Assembly: GCF_000815465.1 (NCBI RefSeq) | Contig: NZ_JSWE01000180.1 | Coordinates: forward strand, 1-52,296 | Reading direction: 5' to 3' | Source of the DNA: Candidatus Jidaibacter acanthamoeba | GTDB taxonomy: Bacteria > Pseudomonadota > Alphaproteobacteria > Rickettsiales > Midichloriaceae | Length of the DNA: 52,296 nt | Shown here: positions 8,958-17,696 of the stretch, piece by piece | How the letters are laid out: each line of letters begins with the position of its first letter | Numbering within the stretch: the stretch's first letter is position 1 | Made by a program: the position numbers and the translations under genes | Notes under the pieces: generated by a model | What the model saw: the letters and a program-made list of their open reading frames with translations, nothing else | Database searches by the model: none | Told to the model about the DNA's origin: nothing

Positions 8958-9620
8958 TTAATAATCAACCTTAAGAGAAGCTTTTTTATCTAAAGTAATC
9001 ATCTGGTTAAACATTTCTTCAGCTAATATTTCATCATTGCTAGCCGCTTCGGTTTCGAAGTAAATAGGCTTTCCGAGTTCGATATAAATTTTAGAGAAAG
9101 GTAAAGGAATTATAAATCTATCCCAAGTATTAAGTACTATTGCCGAAGAAGCGGAAAAACATAAAGGAATCACAGGTAATTTTAGTTTTGCAGCAAGTGC
9201 GGTAATGCTACCGTTAATTTTATGACGAGGTCCTTTTGGACCATCCGGAGTGATACAAATACTTCGTTTCTCTTCTTTTAAGGTCTTTAGTAACCCTCTC
9301 ATCGCGCTAACTCCCTCTCTTCTGGAAGAACCTCGTGTAGTTTTGTGCCCGTAAGACTTAAGTAAATTAGCTATAAATTCCCCGTCACCATGCGCGGAAA
9401 CCACTGCCGTCACTTTAGGTAAGTTGAGCTTAGGGAAAATAAGTATTCTACTATGCCAAATTGAAAAGATAAACTGATGATTCTTTAGTATGTTCTTAGT
9501 CTCAGGATCTTCTTTTCTGATAAGCTTACAAGTACAGAAAATTATACTGACATATAGCCTGATTATATAATTAGCCAATATTGCTATAATTTTACTTTTC
9601 TTAAGTTTTTTTAAAAACAC
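8958..9620 (-). CDS. Lysophospholipid acyltransferase family protein (DUF374)
   Basis: 220 residues starting with GTG at 9620 (an in-frame TAA lies two codons upstream, so no earlier start is possible). The family is DUF374, related to PlsC and LpxL acyltransferases. The HxxxxD-like motif appears as SAHGDGEFIANLL, then TTRGSSRREGVSAMRGLL, and the product-binding segment TPDGPKGPRHKI is the most diagnostic. In many alphaproteobacteria this gene sits next to waaA and lpxK and is assumed to work on lipid A or Kdo-lipid A; the acyl acceptor is not established. One hydrophobic N-terminal helix is present. Confidence 0.85.
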   Translation of the reverse strand: MFLKKLKKSKIIAILANYIIRLYVSIIFCTCKLIRKEDPETKNILKNHQFIFSIWHSRILIFPKLNLPKVTAVVSAHGDGEFIANLLKSYGHKTTRGSSRREGVSAMRGLLKTLKEEKRSICITPDGPKGPRHKINGSITALAAKLKLPVIPLCFSASSAIVLNTWDRFIIPLPFSKIYIELGKPIYFETEAASNDEILAEEMFNQMITLDKKASLKVDY

Positions 9621-9636
9621 GATTTATGAATACTTT

Positions 9637-9948
9637 TTAGAGGGAAAACTTCATAAGGTCGGGAGAAATTCCCAAACTTTTCATTTCTTCGCTTGCTTTA
9701 GTATCCGCATTTTGTTTAGCATTATTAAAAGCGGCAATAATCAAATCTTCCAATACTTCCCCTTCTTCAGGAACCAATAAGCTTTTATCAATATTAATTT
9801 TTTTAACTTCACCTTTACAGGTAGTGGTCACTTGCACCATGCCACCGCCGGCAGACCCTGTAACTTCTTGGGTATCAAGCTTTGCCTGCATGTCTTGCAT
9901 TTTTTTCTGAAGGGTTTTAGCTTGTGTCATCATCTGCTGAATATTCAT
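9637..9948 (-). CDS. YbaB/EbfC family nucleoid-associated protein
   Basis: 103 residues, the usual size. It begins MNIQQMMTQAKTLQKKMQDMQ, a coiled-coil helix, followed by the conserved GSAGGGMVQVTTTCKGEV core and a C-terminal helical hairpin. These small dimeric proteins bind DNA without clear sequence specificity. The gene lies 11 bases after dnaX, an arrangement conserved across most bacteria (dnaX-ybaB-recR), though recR does not follow here. Confidence 0.93.
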   Translation of the reverse strand: MNIQQMMTQAKTLQKKMQDMQAKLDTQEVTGSAGGGMVQVTTTCKGEVKKINIDKSLLVPEEGEVLEDLIIAAFNNAKQNADTKASEEMKSLGISPDLMKFSL

Positions 9949-9959
9949 AGTACTTATCC

Positions 9960-11558
9960 TTAAAAGCTTTTTGTTGTTTTGATATCAAGAATTTCTGTTT
10001 CTGTAAAGGTGTTTAATATGTCTTGTACTAAATCACTATTTACAATTTTTTCTTTTAAATTCCTTTCCTTTTCTTGCCCGATTTCATTAATAGTAGGATT
10101 AGAGCATTCCTCATCAGTAATATTGACTGACCATTTTTGCCCGGTGTGTTCATTTAAAAAATTTTGTAAAGTAAGCGGGAAGCTCTTCGGTGCATGTTCT
10201 AATAATTTAACTTTTATATTGGGCGGAGAAAATTCCGCTATTCTTAAATCACTGATAAGGTGATGATAGATTAACATCTCCTTTTGTTCTAAACATAACT
10301 TGGTCATATCCTCAAAGCTTGTAATGGCGGTTTTTTGTGCTACTTCATTGGGATTATCAGTATCTTCTATAGTTGCTATAGTAGTCCCGCTTTTTATTAA
10401 TTCTTCCGGGGTAGGTAGCTGGCTCATATATGCAATTCTAATCAATATCATTTCCAAATTAGAAAAGGGAAAGAGCGAGCTTTTCATTTCTTCCAAACCT
10501 TTTAGAAGTGTTTGCCAACACCTTGATAGAAAAGGTATTGAGAGCTTATCTGCATAATAAGAATATTTGCTCCATTCAAATTCCGGGAAATTAAATATAT
10601 TTTTAAGGTCGGCAACTTTTGCTTTTGTAACACCATGGGTTATTTCCAGTAAATCTTGAATAACTAAGCTTGGGTCAGCACCAATATCATATAATTCTTT
10701 TAAATTATTAATTATCTCTAAAGTATTGCCGTTGATCAGATTATCAAATAACTTAAAAACTAAATTTAAATCCGCAAGCCCCAGCATTCTTCGCACACTT
10801 TGCTCATCAACCGCACCGCCGCTTAAAGAAAGCGCTTGATCAAGCATTGATAGCCCGTCTCTTACTGAACCTTGGGCAGCATTAGCAATTAAAGAAAGGG
10901 CAGCTTTATCACCCTTAAAACCCTCTTTAGCTAAGATATTTTCGTAATGTTGGGTGAGTTCTGCAATATCAATTCTTTTTAAATCAAAACGTTGGCATCT
11001 TGATAAAATAGTAATGGGGATTTTACGAATTTCCGTAGTTGCGAAAACAAATTTTACATGAGCAGGAGGTTCTTCTAAAGTTTTGAGCAAGGCATTAAAT
11101 GCACTGTTTGAAAGCATGTGCACTTCATCAATAATATAAATTTTATATCTTGCTGAAAGAGGTCTATACTTTGCATTTTCAATGATCTCACGAATATCGT
11201 TTACTCCCGTATTACTGGCAGCATCAATTTCAATTACGTCTTGATGCCTATCGCCTGAAATCGCTACACAACTGTCACATACTCCGCAAGGTTGTGCAGT
11301 CTCGCTTCCCCTACCGTCTTTTCCTATGCAATTAAGTGCACGTGCGATTATTCTGGCCGAAGTCGTTTTACCTACTCCTCTAATCCCAGTTAAGATGATT
11401 GCATGCGGTATCCTTTTTGAACTAATTGCATTAGTTAATGTTTGTACTAACACTGGTTGCCCGATCATATCATCAAAAGTCTTTGGGCGATATTTCCTAG
11501 CCAATGCCAGGTATTCTTTAGGAATTAATTCTTCGTCGCTGAAAAAAATGTCTTGCAT
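9960..11558 (-). CDS. dnaX: DNA polymerase III subunits gamma and tau
   Basis: 532 residues. DnaX is the clamp-loader ATPase that also couples the polymerases. The N-terminus LARKYRPKTFDDMIGQ is typical, Walker A is GIRGVGKTTSAR, the zinc module is CGVCDSC plus an upstream cysteine (residues near 72-95), Walker B is YIIDEVHML (DExx box), and the SRCQRFDLKR sensor 1/arginine-finger region follows. Domain III extends to about residue 370; the remaining 160 residues are the tau tail. I did not see an obvious A7 slippery run for a gamma product, only a six-A run near the 3' end. It is divergent from dprA across a 71-base gap. Confidence 0.95.
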   Translation of the reverse strand: MQDIFFSDEELIPKEYLALARKYRPKTFDDMIGQPVLVQTLTNAISSKRIPHAIILTGIRGVGKTTSARIIARALNCIGKDGRGSETAQPCGVCDSCVAISGDRHQDVIEIDAASNTGVNDIREIIENAKYRPLSARYKIYIIDEVHMLSNSAFNALLKTLEEPPAHVKFVFATTEIRKIPITILSRCQRFDLKRIDIAELTQHYENILAKEGFKGDKAALSLIANAAQGSVRDGLSMLDQALSLSGGAVDEQSVRRMLGLADLNLVFKLFDNLINGNTLEIINNLKELYDIGADPSLVIQDLLEITHGVTKAKVADLKNIFNFPEFEWSKYSYYADKLSIPFLSRCWQTLLKGLEEMKSSLFPFSNLEMILIRIAYMSQLPTPEELIKSGTTIATIEDTDNPNEVAQKTAITSFEDMTKLCLEQKEMLIYHHLISDLRIAEFSPPNIKVKLLEHAPKSFPLTLQNFLNEHTGQKWSVNITDEECSNPTINEIGQEKERNLKEKIVNSDLVQDILNTFTETEILDIKTTKSF

Positions 11559-11575
11559 TAAATAACCGATTTATA

Positions 11576-11594
11576 GTTATTATGCGATAATAAC
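11576..11594. promoter_or_regulatory. Perfect inverted repeat between dnaX and dprA
   Basis: GTTATTA (11576-11582) and TAATAAC (11588-11594) form a perfect 7-bp inverted repeat around the 5-base centre TGCGA. It sits in the middle of the divergent intergenic region, where an operator for either gene would be expected. The site is AT-rich, so it may be chance; the palindrome is seen, the function is a guess. Confidence 0.35.
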
Positions 11595-11629
11595 AGGTTT
11601 GGCTGTAACTTCAATTGCTAAAGAAATTT

Positions 11630-12772
11630 ATGATAACACAAGCACAACTCTCGGATTTGCAATTTAGATTAGACTGGATTCGCCTGATTAGAAGTACCAA
11701 TGTCGGTTCCAGAACTTTTTGGGACTTAATAAAGATTTATGGTAACCCAAGCATTGCATTGGAAGAGATCCCTAAGTTAGCCAAGAAAGGGGGCGGAAAA
11801 AAAGAAATCATTATTCCGTCTAAATCTGCAATAAAAGAAGAAATTGCGCTTACCGAAAGCTTCGGAGCTAAAATTATTACCGCATATGATGAGGAATATC
11901 CTAGCTTGTTAAAACATATTTATGATGCGCCCCCGGTGATTACGGTAAAAGGAAATATTGCTCTGTTGAAAAGAGAGAAACAGGTTGCAATAGTAGGTTC
12001 AAGAAATGCTTCTTCAAACGGGTGCAGTTTTGCAAAAAATATAGCAAGAGAGTTAGGTGATAACGGATACATAATTGTATCCGGTTTAGCTAAAGGCATA
12101 GATTATTATGCTCATCAGGGAAGTTTAGATTCCGGCACCATTGGGGTAATAGCCGGTGGTATAAATAATATCTACCCCGGGGAAAATGCTAAATTATTTA
12201 ATCTTTTGTATGAAAGGGGGCTTGTAATTACTGAATTTGCTTTTGGTACTTCTCCAATTGCAAAGCATTTCCCTCAACGCAATAGAATAATTTCAGGGCT
12301 TTCTTTAGGTGTGATCGTAGTCGAAGCTGCTTTAAAATCCGGTACGCTCATAACCTCAAGGTTTGCGATAGAGCAGGGGAGAGAGGTGTTCGCCGTACCC
12401 GGCTCTCCGCTTGATATGAGATGCCAGGGAACTAATAACCTAATTAAGCAAGGAGCATATTTGCTTGAGAACTATAATGACGTAATAGAAGTGCTCGAAA
12501 TGAGGAAACCTATGCTTCAAACCTCATTATTTGATAGTTCAAGTAACTTTATTACTCCCTCTCATACTTCTAAAGAAGTAAGTGAAAAGGAATTGGAAAT
12601 GTGGCGTAAAGCGGTACAAGGAAAGTTATCATATACCCCATGTTTAATCGAAGAATTAACCAAACAGATAAAAATCCCGCTGCCACTATTAAACAGGATT
12701 ATAGTTGAAATGGAACTTGCAGGCAAAGTTGAAAGACTATACGGAAATAAAGTAGTGTTGCTTCATGATTAA
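11630..12772 (+). CDS. dprA: DNA-processing protein DprA
   Basis: About 380 residues. DprA protects incoming single-stranded DNA during natural transformation and loads RecA onto it. The Rossmann-like core shows VAIVGSRNASSNG, then VSGLAKGIDYYAHQGSL, GGINNIYPGEN, FPQRNRIISGLS and EGREVFAVPGSP-type motifs (here EQGREVFAVPGSPLD). A SAM-like N-terminal region and a C-terminal winged helix (residues about 315-380) complete the usual long form. I prefer ATG at 11630 over the in-frame TTG at 11615. DprA is widely kept in Rickettsiales even where other competence genes are few. Confidence 0.94.
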   Translation: MITQAQLSDLQFRLDWIRLIRSTNVGSRTFWDLIKIYGNPSIALEEIPKLAKKGGGKKEIIIPSKSAIKEEIALTESFGAKIITAYDEEYPSLLKHIYDAPPVITVKGNIALLKREKQVAIVGSRNASSNGCSFAKNIARELGDNGYIIVSGLAKGIDYYAHQGSLDSGTIGVIAGGINNIYPGENAKLFNLLYERGLVITEFAFGTSPIAKHFPQRNRIISGLSLGVIVVEAALKSGTLITSRFAIEQGREVFAVPGSPLDMRCQGTNNLIKQGAYLLENYNDVIEVLEMRKPMLQTSLFDSSSNFITPSHTSKEVSEKELEMWRKAVQGKLSYTPCLIEELTKQIKIPLPLLNRIIVEMELAGKVERLYGNKVVLLHD

Positions 12773-12877
12773 AATAATAAAAATAGTAAGAAGCACGCGC
12801 CTTTCCGCCATTTATAGAGTGTGCGCTTTATAAATGAGATAGTCATTTATACGCAAACTTAGTTTAATTTTTACAGT

Positions 12878-12909
12878 TTAAATATTCTTCCTGTATGTAG
12901 GATATTTAA
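12878..12909. terminator. AT-rich hairpin between convergent dprA and nuoE
   Basis: An 11-bp stem with one G-U pair (12878-12888 with 12899-12909) and a 10-base loop lies between the ends of dprA and nuoE. There is no strong T run on either strand, so its role as a terminator is uncertain. Confidence 0.3.
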
Positions 12910-12967
12910 CTTAATTTACTATATATAGCTTTATAGTATTAGTAATAAATTGCCATTATAGTCGAAG

Positions 12968-13549
12968 TTATTCCTTAGGAGCGGAGCACTGTCTTCCGGT
13001 TTGCGAGCCTATACTCGGTTTATTTCCTCCTTCAAGTTCATTAAGAACTTTAGTCATAAGCTCAGGAGTAAGATCTTCATAGTAATCATCGTTAATCTGC
13101 ACCATAGGTGCGTTCACGCATGCTCCTAAGCATTCGACTTCTACAAGAGTAAACTTACCGTCTTTAGTGGTTTCCCCTATATCAATCCCAAGCTTGCTCT
13201 TGCAAGCTTCAGTAATTTCATCCGAGCCTCTAAGCCAGCAAGGAGTGGTTTTACATATTTGTACTAAGTTTTTACCGACCGGCTGTTTGTTATACATAGT
13301 ATAGAAGCTAGCAACCTCGTAAACTTGCATAGCAGGAATATCAAGAAGACTTGCAATATAATCCATTGCAACTTTAGGAATCCAATTATTGTGCTGTTTT
13401 TGCACTAAATAAAGAAGAGGCATAATAGCACTTCTTTGTTGGTTTTTAGGATATTTATCGGCTATCTTATTAGCAAGCTTTAAATTCTCTTTGGTAAATT
13501 CAAAAAAGTTTGGCTGCTCAAATTCTATTTCTTTAAACATCGAAGACAT
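12968..13549 (-). CDS. nuoE: NADH-quinone oxidoreductase subunit E
   Basis: 193 residues. NuoE is the 24-kDa thioredoxin-like 2Fe-2S subunit (cluster N1a) of the NADH-oxidising module of complex I, and pairs with NuoF. The four cluster ligands are seen in the CxxxxC motif of CKTTPCWLRG and in the later ECLGACVNAP. The N-terminal helical part contains YLVQKQHNNWIPK and the conserved YEVASFYTMYN. It starts 4 bases after nuoD, so the two are cotranscribed; nuoF, its direct partner, is 25 kb away. Confidence 0.95.
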   Translation of the reverse strand: MSSMFKEIEFEQPNFFEFTKENLKLANKIADKYPKNQQRSAIMPLLYLVQKQHNNWIPKVAMDYIASLLDIPAMQVYEVASFYTMYNKQPVGKNLVQICKTTPCWLRGSDEITEACKSKLGIDIGETTKDGKFTLVEVECLGACVNAPMVQINDDYYEDLTPELMTKVLNELEGGNKPSIGSQTGRQCSAPKE

Positions 13550-13553
13550 CTAA

Positions 13554-14744
13554 TTACCTATCAATTTCACCGAATACAATATCCATACTGCCTAAAATTG
13601 CAACCATATCTGCAAGCATATGACCCTGACTAATATAATCTAAAGCTTGGAGATGAGCGAATCCGGGGGCTTTAATATGGCATCTGTAAGGTTTATTAGT
13701 CCCGTCAGCTACCAGATAAACTCCGAATTCTCCTTTAGGTGCTTCAACCGCAGTATAGGTTTCACCTTCAGGAACATGATAGCCTTCAGTATAAAGTTTA
13801 AAATGGTGGATTAAAGCTTCCATCGAATCCTTCATTTCAGCCCGCGAAGGTGGGGCTATCTTGCGATCAAGGGTTTGTACTGCTCCCTTCGGCAGGTTAG
13901 TTAAACACTGCTTGATAATCCTGATCGATTGCCTGATTTCTTCCATTCTGACCAGATATCTATCATAACAATCACCATGTTTGCCGACAGGGATATCAAA
14001 CTCAAGTTCTCCATAAATTTCATATGGCTGTGCTTTTCTTAAATCCCACGGAATCCCTGATGCTCTAAGCATAGGGCCGGAGAAGCCTAAGTCCAGCGCT
14101 TCTTTCACACTTACTACCCCGATATCAACCAACCTTTGTTTAAATATACGGTTTTCGGTAAGCAGTCCTTCCATATCATCTAAAGCTTTAGGAAAAGTTT
14201 CCAGGAAAGCTAAAATATCTTCAACTAATTTATTATCTATATCTTTTGCCACACCACCCGGCCTAATATATGCCGCATGAAACCTTGCACCACTGGCACG
14301 TTCATAAAATTCCATCATTTTTTCACGTTCTTCAAACATCCAAAGAAGTGGAGTCATAGCTCCTACATCCAGGGCAAGCGCCGGGATATTCAGTAAATGA
14401 TTTAAAATCCTGGTGATTTCGCAAAACGCAACCCTTATGTACTTAGCGCGAATCGGTATCTCACATCCCAGTAATTTTTCGACTGCTAATGCAAAACAAT
14501 GTTCCTGCGCCATCGGTGAAACATAATCTAACCTATCAAAATAAGGTAAAGCCTGTAAATAATTTTTATGTTCAATTAATTTTTCCGTCCCTCTATGAAG
14601 TAACCCGATATGAGGATCGGCACGCTCAACTACTTCACCGTCCATTTCAAGTATTAATCTTAATACTCCATGGGCAGCAGGGTGCTGAGGGCCGAAATTT
14701 ATTGAAATATTTCTTTTTTCAATTTTAGTTTGCTTTGCTTCCAT
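13554..14744 (-). CDS. nuoD: NADH-quinone oxidoreductase subunit D
   Basis: About 396 residues. NuoD (49-kDa subunit) forms part of the quinone-binding cavity of complex I together with NuoB. The N-terminus [16 protein letters not shown] is diagnostic, with the quinone-site histidine in GPQHPAAHG; other signatures are [29 protein letters not shown], and [14 protein letters not shown]. The C-terminus ends in GEIDR as usual. I place the start at ATG 14744; a TTG at 14777 would add 11 residues not seen in the family. Confidence 0.95.
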   Translation of the reverse strand: MEAKQTKIEKRNISINFGPQHPAAHGVLRLILEMDGEVVERADPHIGLLHRGTEKLIEHKNYLQALPYFDRLDYVSPMAQEHCFALAVEKLLGCEIPIRAKYIRVAFCEITRILNHLLNIPALALDVGAMTPLLWMFEEREKMMEFYERASGARFHAAYIRPGGVAKDIDNKLVEDILAFLETFPKALDDMEGLLTENRIFKQRLVDIGVVSVKEALDLGFSGPMLRASGIPWDLRKAQPYEIYGELEFDIPVGKHGDCYDRYLVRMEEIRQSIRIIKQCLTNLPKGAVQTLDRKIAPPSRAEMKDSMEALIHHFKLYTEGYHVPEGETYTAVEAPKGEFGVYLVADGTNKPYRCHIKAPGFAHLQALDYISQGHMLADMVAILGSMDIVFGEIDR

Positions 14745-14842
14745 TAGACTCTGATATGCAATTACCGGTTTTACCAAGTTGTAGCATATGATTTAAAAGC
14801 AATAAAGTTTATTTTTACTTAGTTAACCTTATTAACCGCTAA

Positions 14843-15655
14843 TTAATTTAACCAACCGAGTAAGTCCCTAAATACTGCAATCAATACCTCAATTAAAATT
14901 AAGTATATAATTATTAGTTCAAGGCGCGATGTATGTATATATTTAAGCTCGTTAGATAAAATCTCATATAGCTCATGGACTACATTAAGCCTTTTATTAA
15001 GTATTTCAATTCGAGTATGAATATCCATAAATTCAACCGCCATATCATAATAAGGCTGATATTTCGGTCTTCTCCAAAAAAACTCAGGGGTATCAAGAAT
15101 TGTGCTGTGTAAATTTATAGAATTACGCTCGGCAAAAAGCTGACCTATTTTTATTGATAAGGTTTTTCTGGATAAAGATATTTTACCGGTTTTTATGATT
15201 TCATTCGGTATATGCTTGGTAGAATCAATGGTTCTATCTAAGGAGTTTTCAAATTGTACAAGTTTTGAAGCCTGGGATAAACCATAGGAAAGGGAAAGTT
15301 TTATATAAGGGTCATCAGTTTCTAAGCTAATTAAGTCGGATTCTTCATCAATAAAGGTTTCCTCATCGGAAACTTGGTATTTACAGGAATCAACGATAAG
15401 AGAGCTTGAGGGCTCTGATAAAAACGGAGAAATACTGGTTATAACTTGACGTTCACGGGAAAAATCCAAGCCCCATAAAGTTATACAGCCATAACTGAAG
15501 ATAAAAATATCGTGAGTCATATTATCCGGAAAAACTAATTTTACATACAGCACTTCAGGCTCATGTAATTTTGTTATATATCCTTGGTTGGTAAAGAACT
15601 CGGAAATTTTATGTAAATCGTAGGATTCTCCGCAGCAGTAATAAGCGCATCGCAT
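14843..15655 (-). CDS. RMD1/DUF155 family protein
   Basis: 270 residues. The fold of the family is unknown; the hallmark LDTPEFFWRR (near residue 187) and the long helical C-terminal region ending in one transmembrane helix (IIIYLILIEVLIAVF) match the RMD1/RMND1/DUF155 family. The N-terminus MRCAYYCCGESYDL carries three closely spaced cysteines. Eukaryotic RMND1 is a mitochondrial inner-membrane protein needed for mitochondrial translation; the role of the bacterial homologues is not established. It lies upstream of nuoD-nuoE on the same strand with a 98-base gap, so cotranscription is possible but not shown. Confidence 0.75.
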   Translation of the reverse strand: MRCAYYCCGESYDLHKISEFFTNQGYITKLHEPEVLYVKLVFPDNMTHDIFIFSYGCITLWGLDFSRERQVITSISPFLSEPSSSLIVDSCKYQVSDEETFIDEESDLISLETDDPYIKLSLSYGLSQASKLVQFENSLDRTIDSTKHIPNEIIKTGKISLSRKTLSIKIGQLFAERNSINLHSTILDTPEFFWRRPKYQPYYDMAVEFMDIHTRIEILNKRLNVVHELYEILSNELKYIHTSRLELIIIYLILIEVLIAVFRDLLGWLN

Positions 15656-15822
15656 AATAATATTAAATTTAAGTTTAAATAAAATGGTTGCTTATATATA
15701 CCATTATATAAGCGCCAAAACAACTTCCGTAAAATTTTTATTATCTAAGCTTAATGGTTAAGTTGATAATTCTTATCCGAAGTTATAGTATAAGTTCAAA
15801 TTTACTGAGATATGGTATTAAT

Positions 15823-16467
15823 ATGATTAACTTACTAAATCAAGAACTGGATAAAATGCATCTTTTAAAACATCCCTTTTATCAGGCATGGAGTGAAGGT
15901 AAGCTTTCTGTAGAAGTCTTGGGGGAATATGCAAAGCAGTATTATAACCAAGTTAAAAACTTCCCACGATATATAAGTAAAATTCATTCCGAGTGTGATG
16001 ATATATCTTCCAGGCAAGTGTTGCTCGGTAATTTAATTGAAGAGGAAAAGGGGGATGAAAATCATCCGGAGTTGTGGCTTAGGTTTGCGGAAGGTTTAGG
16101 AGTTAAACGCAGTGATGTGGAAAATGTCGAGTTAAAACAAGAGACGAGGAATTTAGTCGATGGATTTTTTAAATTAGCTGGTGAATCTTATGCTAAAGGA
16201 CTAGGGGCTTTATATTCTTATGAAAGACAAGTGCCGGAAGTTGCTAAATCAAAAATTGAAGGCTTAGAGAAATTTTATGGTATAACAGGTGAACAAGCCT
16301 TGAAATTTTTTAATGTCCATATCGCAGCTGATGAATGGCATTCGGAAGAATGTGCAAGCTTGATTGAAAAATTATCCCCTGAAGAACAAGAAGAAGCTAA
16401 GAAAGGTGCGTTAGAAGGAGCTAGATTATTATGGCAATTCCTTGATGGTATGGTCAAGCACTGTTAA
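15823..16467 (+). CDS. CADD-type diiron protein for p-aminobenzoate synthesis (TenA/PqqC-like fold)
   Basis: 214 residues of an all-helical haem-oxygenase-like fold. It closely resembles Chlamydia CADD (CT610), a diiron oxygenase that makes pABA for folate from its own tyrosine. Predicted metal ligands are E74 and H81 (EEEKGDENH), E134 (YSYERQVPE), and H166, D170 and H173 (HIAADEWH). The residues matching the reported substrate Tyr27 and Lys152 of CADD are Y20 (HPFYQAW) and K144 (AKSKIEG). Numbering is from ATG 15823, which matches the family start; the longer frame from 15754 adds 23 residues with no counterpart. A role in folate supply is inferred from homology. Confidence 0.85.
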   Translation: MINLLNQELDKMHLLKHPFYQAWSEGKLSVEVLGEYAKQYYNQVKNFPRYISKIHSECDDISSRQVLLGNLIEEEKGDENHPELWLRFAEGLGVKRSDVENVELKQETRNLVDGFFKLAGESYAKGLGALYSYERQVPEVAKSKIEGLEKFYGITGEQALKFFNVHIAADEWHSEECASLIEKLSPEEQEEAKKGALEGARLLWQFLDGMVKHC

Positions 16468-16479
16468 TTAAGTTTTACT

Positions 16480-16536
16480 TCAACTCTTTCAAGAAACCGA
16501 ATAAATTTATTTTTTTCTAACCCTTGAAAGAGTTGA
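16480..16536. terminator. Long-stem hairpin after the CADD gene
   Basis: A 14-bp perfect stem (core CAACTCTTTCAAG at 16481-16493 with its complement at 16523-16535) encloses a 29-base AT-rich loop and is followed by TTTTT. It separates the rightward CADD gene from the convergent IHF-like gene and probably ends transcription from the left. Confidence 0.65.
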
Positions 16537-16623
16537 GTTTTTACTCCCTGATTTATCTATACAGCTATTATGTTTTACTTATCTATACCTAGTTTTGGAA
16601 TAGGGTAAATTGAAAACTGGGTT

Positions 16624-16938
16624 CTAAGCAGAATTAGCCGGTTTTTTTAGTGTATTAAGTTTTTTTAGAAGTTCCTTGCTGGGTCTAAATTGTAATGAGC
16701 CTTTGTTTCCGACCTCTAATTGCTGATTAGTTCTAGGGTTCCTTCCGACTTTAGCTGCTCTTTTCTTTACTGACATAGAACCGAACCCTCTTAATTCAAT
16801 TCTATCTCCGCATATTAATGCTACAGAGATTTCTTGAAAAAATATATTAGCTATTTCTTCTAATTTAAATAAAGGTAAATCTCTATTAAACCTTTTTAAC
16901 CACGTAACTACATCTTTTTTATATAAGACCTTATCCAT
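16624..16938 (-). CDS. HU/IHF family DNA-binding protein (IHF beta-like)
   Basis: 104 residues. The beta-arm region IELRGFGSMSVKKRAA and the signature GRNPRTNQQLEV with the DNA-intercalating proline place it in the HU/IHF family, closest to the IHF beta type (RGFGS rather than FGTF). The C-terminus RPSKELLKKLN is the usual end helix. IHF and HU bend DNA and organise the nucleoid. A second, diverged family member lies at 32779-33099; the pair may be the two halves of a heterodimer. An inverted repeat lies 12 bases upstream of the start. Confidence 0.88.
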   Translation of the reverse strand: MDKVLYKKDVVTWLKRFNRDLPLFKLEEIANIFFQEISVALICGDRIELRGFGSMSVKKRAAKVGRNPRTNQQLEVGNKGSLQFRPSKELLKKLNTLKKPANSA

Positions 16939-17262
16939 AACCAGAATTTAACCTATTTGTTATTTGTCATAGGTTTAACAATACATAATATAGCTGAGGT
17001 ATTAAAGTTATATGTTAGGATGTATTATTAAATAAATTAGATATTTTATAAATATAAAATAAATATCGTGCTATAGTCCAGTAATATTAACAATATTAAA
17101 ATAATGGATTTATTAAACCAAATTAGTTAGAGAGCACTATATATAAAATAAGCATAAAAGCTGAGGTGAAAATTGATTTAGTTTAATGTAACTCAGGAAG
17201 GCAACTTGTGGTTTACTAAGGGCATACCATAAATAACAACATATCAAATAACGGAGGCTATC
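16939..17262. other. 324-base gene-free region upstream of the KGG gene
   Basis: This AT-rich stretch separates the divergent IHF-like and KGG genes and must hold both promoters. It contains the inverted repeat at 16950-16975 and an AT-only palindrome (ATTTTATA, AA, TATAAAAT) near 17043-17060. I see no coding frame, tRNA or clear promoter hexamers. Just before 17263 there is a strong ribosome-binding site, GGAGG, 7 bases ahead of the KGG start. Confidence 0.6.
16950..16975. promoter_or_regulatory. Inverted repeat upstream of the IHF-like gene
   Basis: AACCTAT (16950-16956) and ATAGGTT (16969-16975) are perfect inverted arms around a 12-base centre, just upstream of the IHF-like start at 16938. 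The position suits an operator or the gene's own leader hairpin. The function is not shown. Confidence 0.35.
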
Positions 17263-17496
17263 ATGGCTACTACTAATGAAAATAACAAAAATAAAAATAC
17301 AGAAAATTTAAGTGCAGAAGAAAAGCAAAAAATGCACGATAATTATGCTGCAATGGGTCAAAAAGGCGGTAATACTACCAAAGAAACTCATGGTAAAGAA
17401 TTTTATCATGAAATTGGCCAACAAGGTGGTAATGCGCGTAAAGAGCAAATGGCTCATTCTTCTTCTTATACTAAGGAAGGTGAAGAAAATAAATAA
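17263..17496 (+). CDS. KGG-motif stress-induced protein
   Basis: 77 residues, very hydrophilic, without signal or membrane segment. Two glycine-rich repeats, MGQKGGNTTKETHG and IGQQGGNARKEQM, match the KGG repeat of the stress-induced acidophilic family. Such proteins are disordered and are often induced by desiccation, osmotic or general stress; the molecular role is not known. The ribosome-binding site GGAGG is one of the strongest in the window, and a clean terminator follows at 17562, so it is a well-expressed monocistronic gene. The gene is easy to miss and is intact here. Confidence 0.85.
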   Translation: MATTNENNKNKNTENLSAEEKQKMHDNYAAMGQKGGNTTKETHGKEFYHEIGQQGGNARKEQMAHSSSYTKEGEENK

Positions 17497-17561
17497 CACA
17501 TTTAATTTAGTAGGGTTATCTCATATATAATTCTCTTAAATTATAAAATTTAAGTGTTAGG

Positions 17562-17597
17562 AAAAAGGAATTATATGTAAATGTAATTCCTTTTTTT
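17562..17597 (+). terminator. Intrinsic terminator of the KGG gene
   Basis: AAAAAGGAATTA (17562-17573) pairs perfectly with TAATTCCTTTTT (17584-17595) around a 10-base loop and runs into a seven-T tract. It is a textbook Rho-independent terminator 65 bases after the stop. Confidence 0.85.
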
Positions 17598-17696
17598 AAT
17601 TAAATGGTTGTTAACCGTAAAACTAAATTTAATAATATAATATGCTTTAATGAATGTTGTAAATCTCTCTACTTTCGCTTTTAGCGTAAATATTAA

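Noticed and set aside
8958-9620. Calling the acyltransferase LpxL
   Set aside because: The TPDGPKGPRH motif and length point to DUF374, not to the longer LpxL/HtrB family.
9960-10100. Slippery run for a programmed dnaX gamma product
   Set aside because: Only a six-A run near the 3' end and no strong downstream hairpin noticed.
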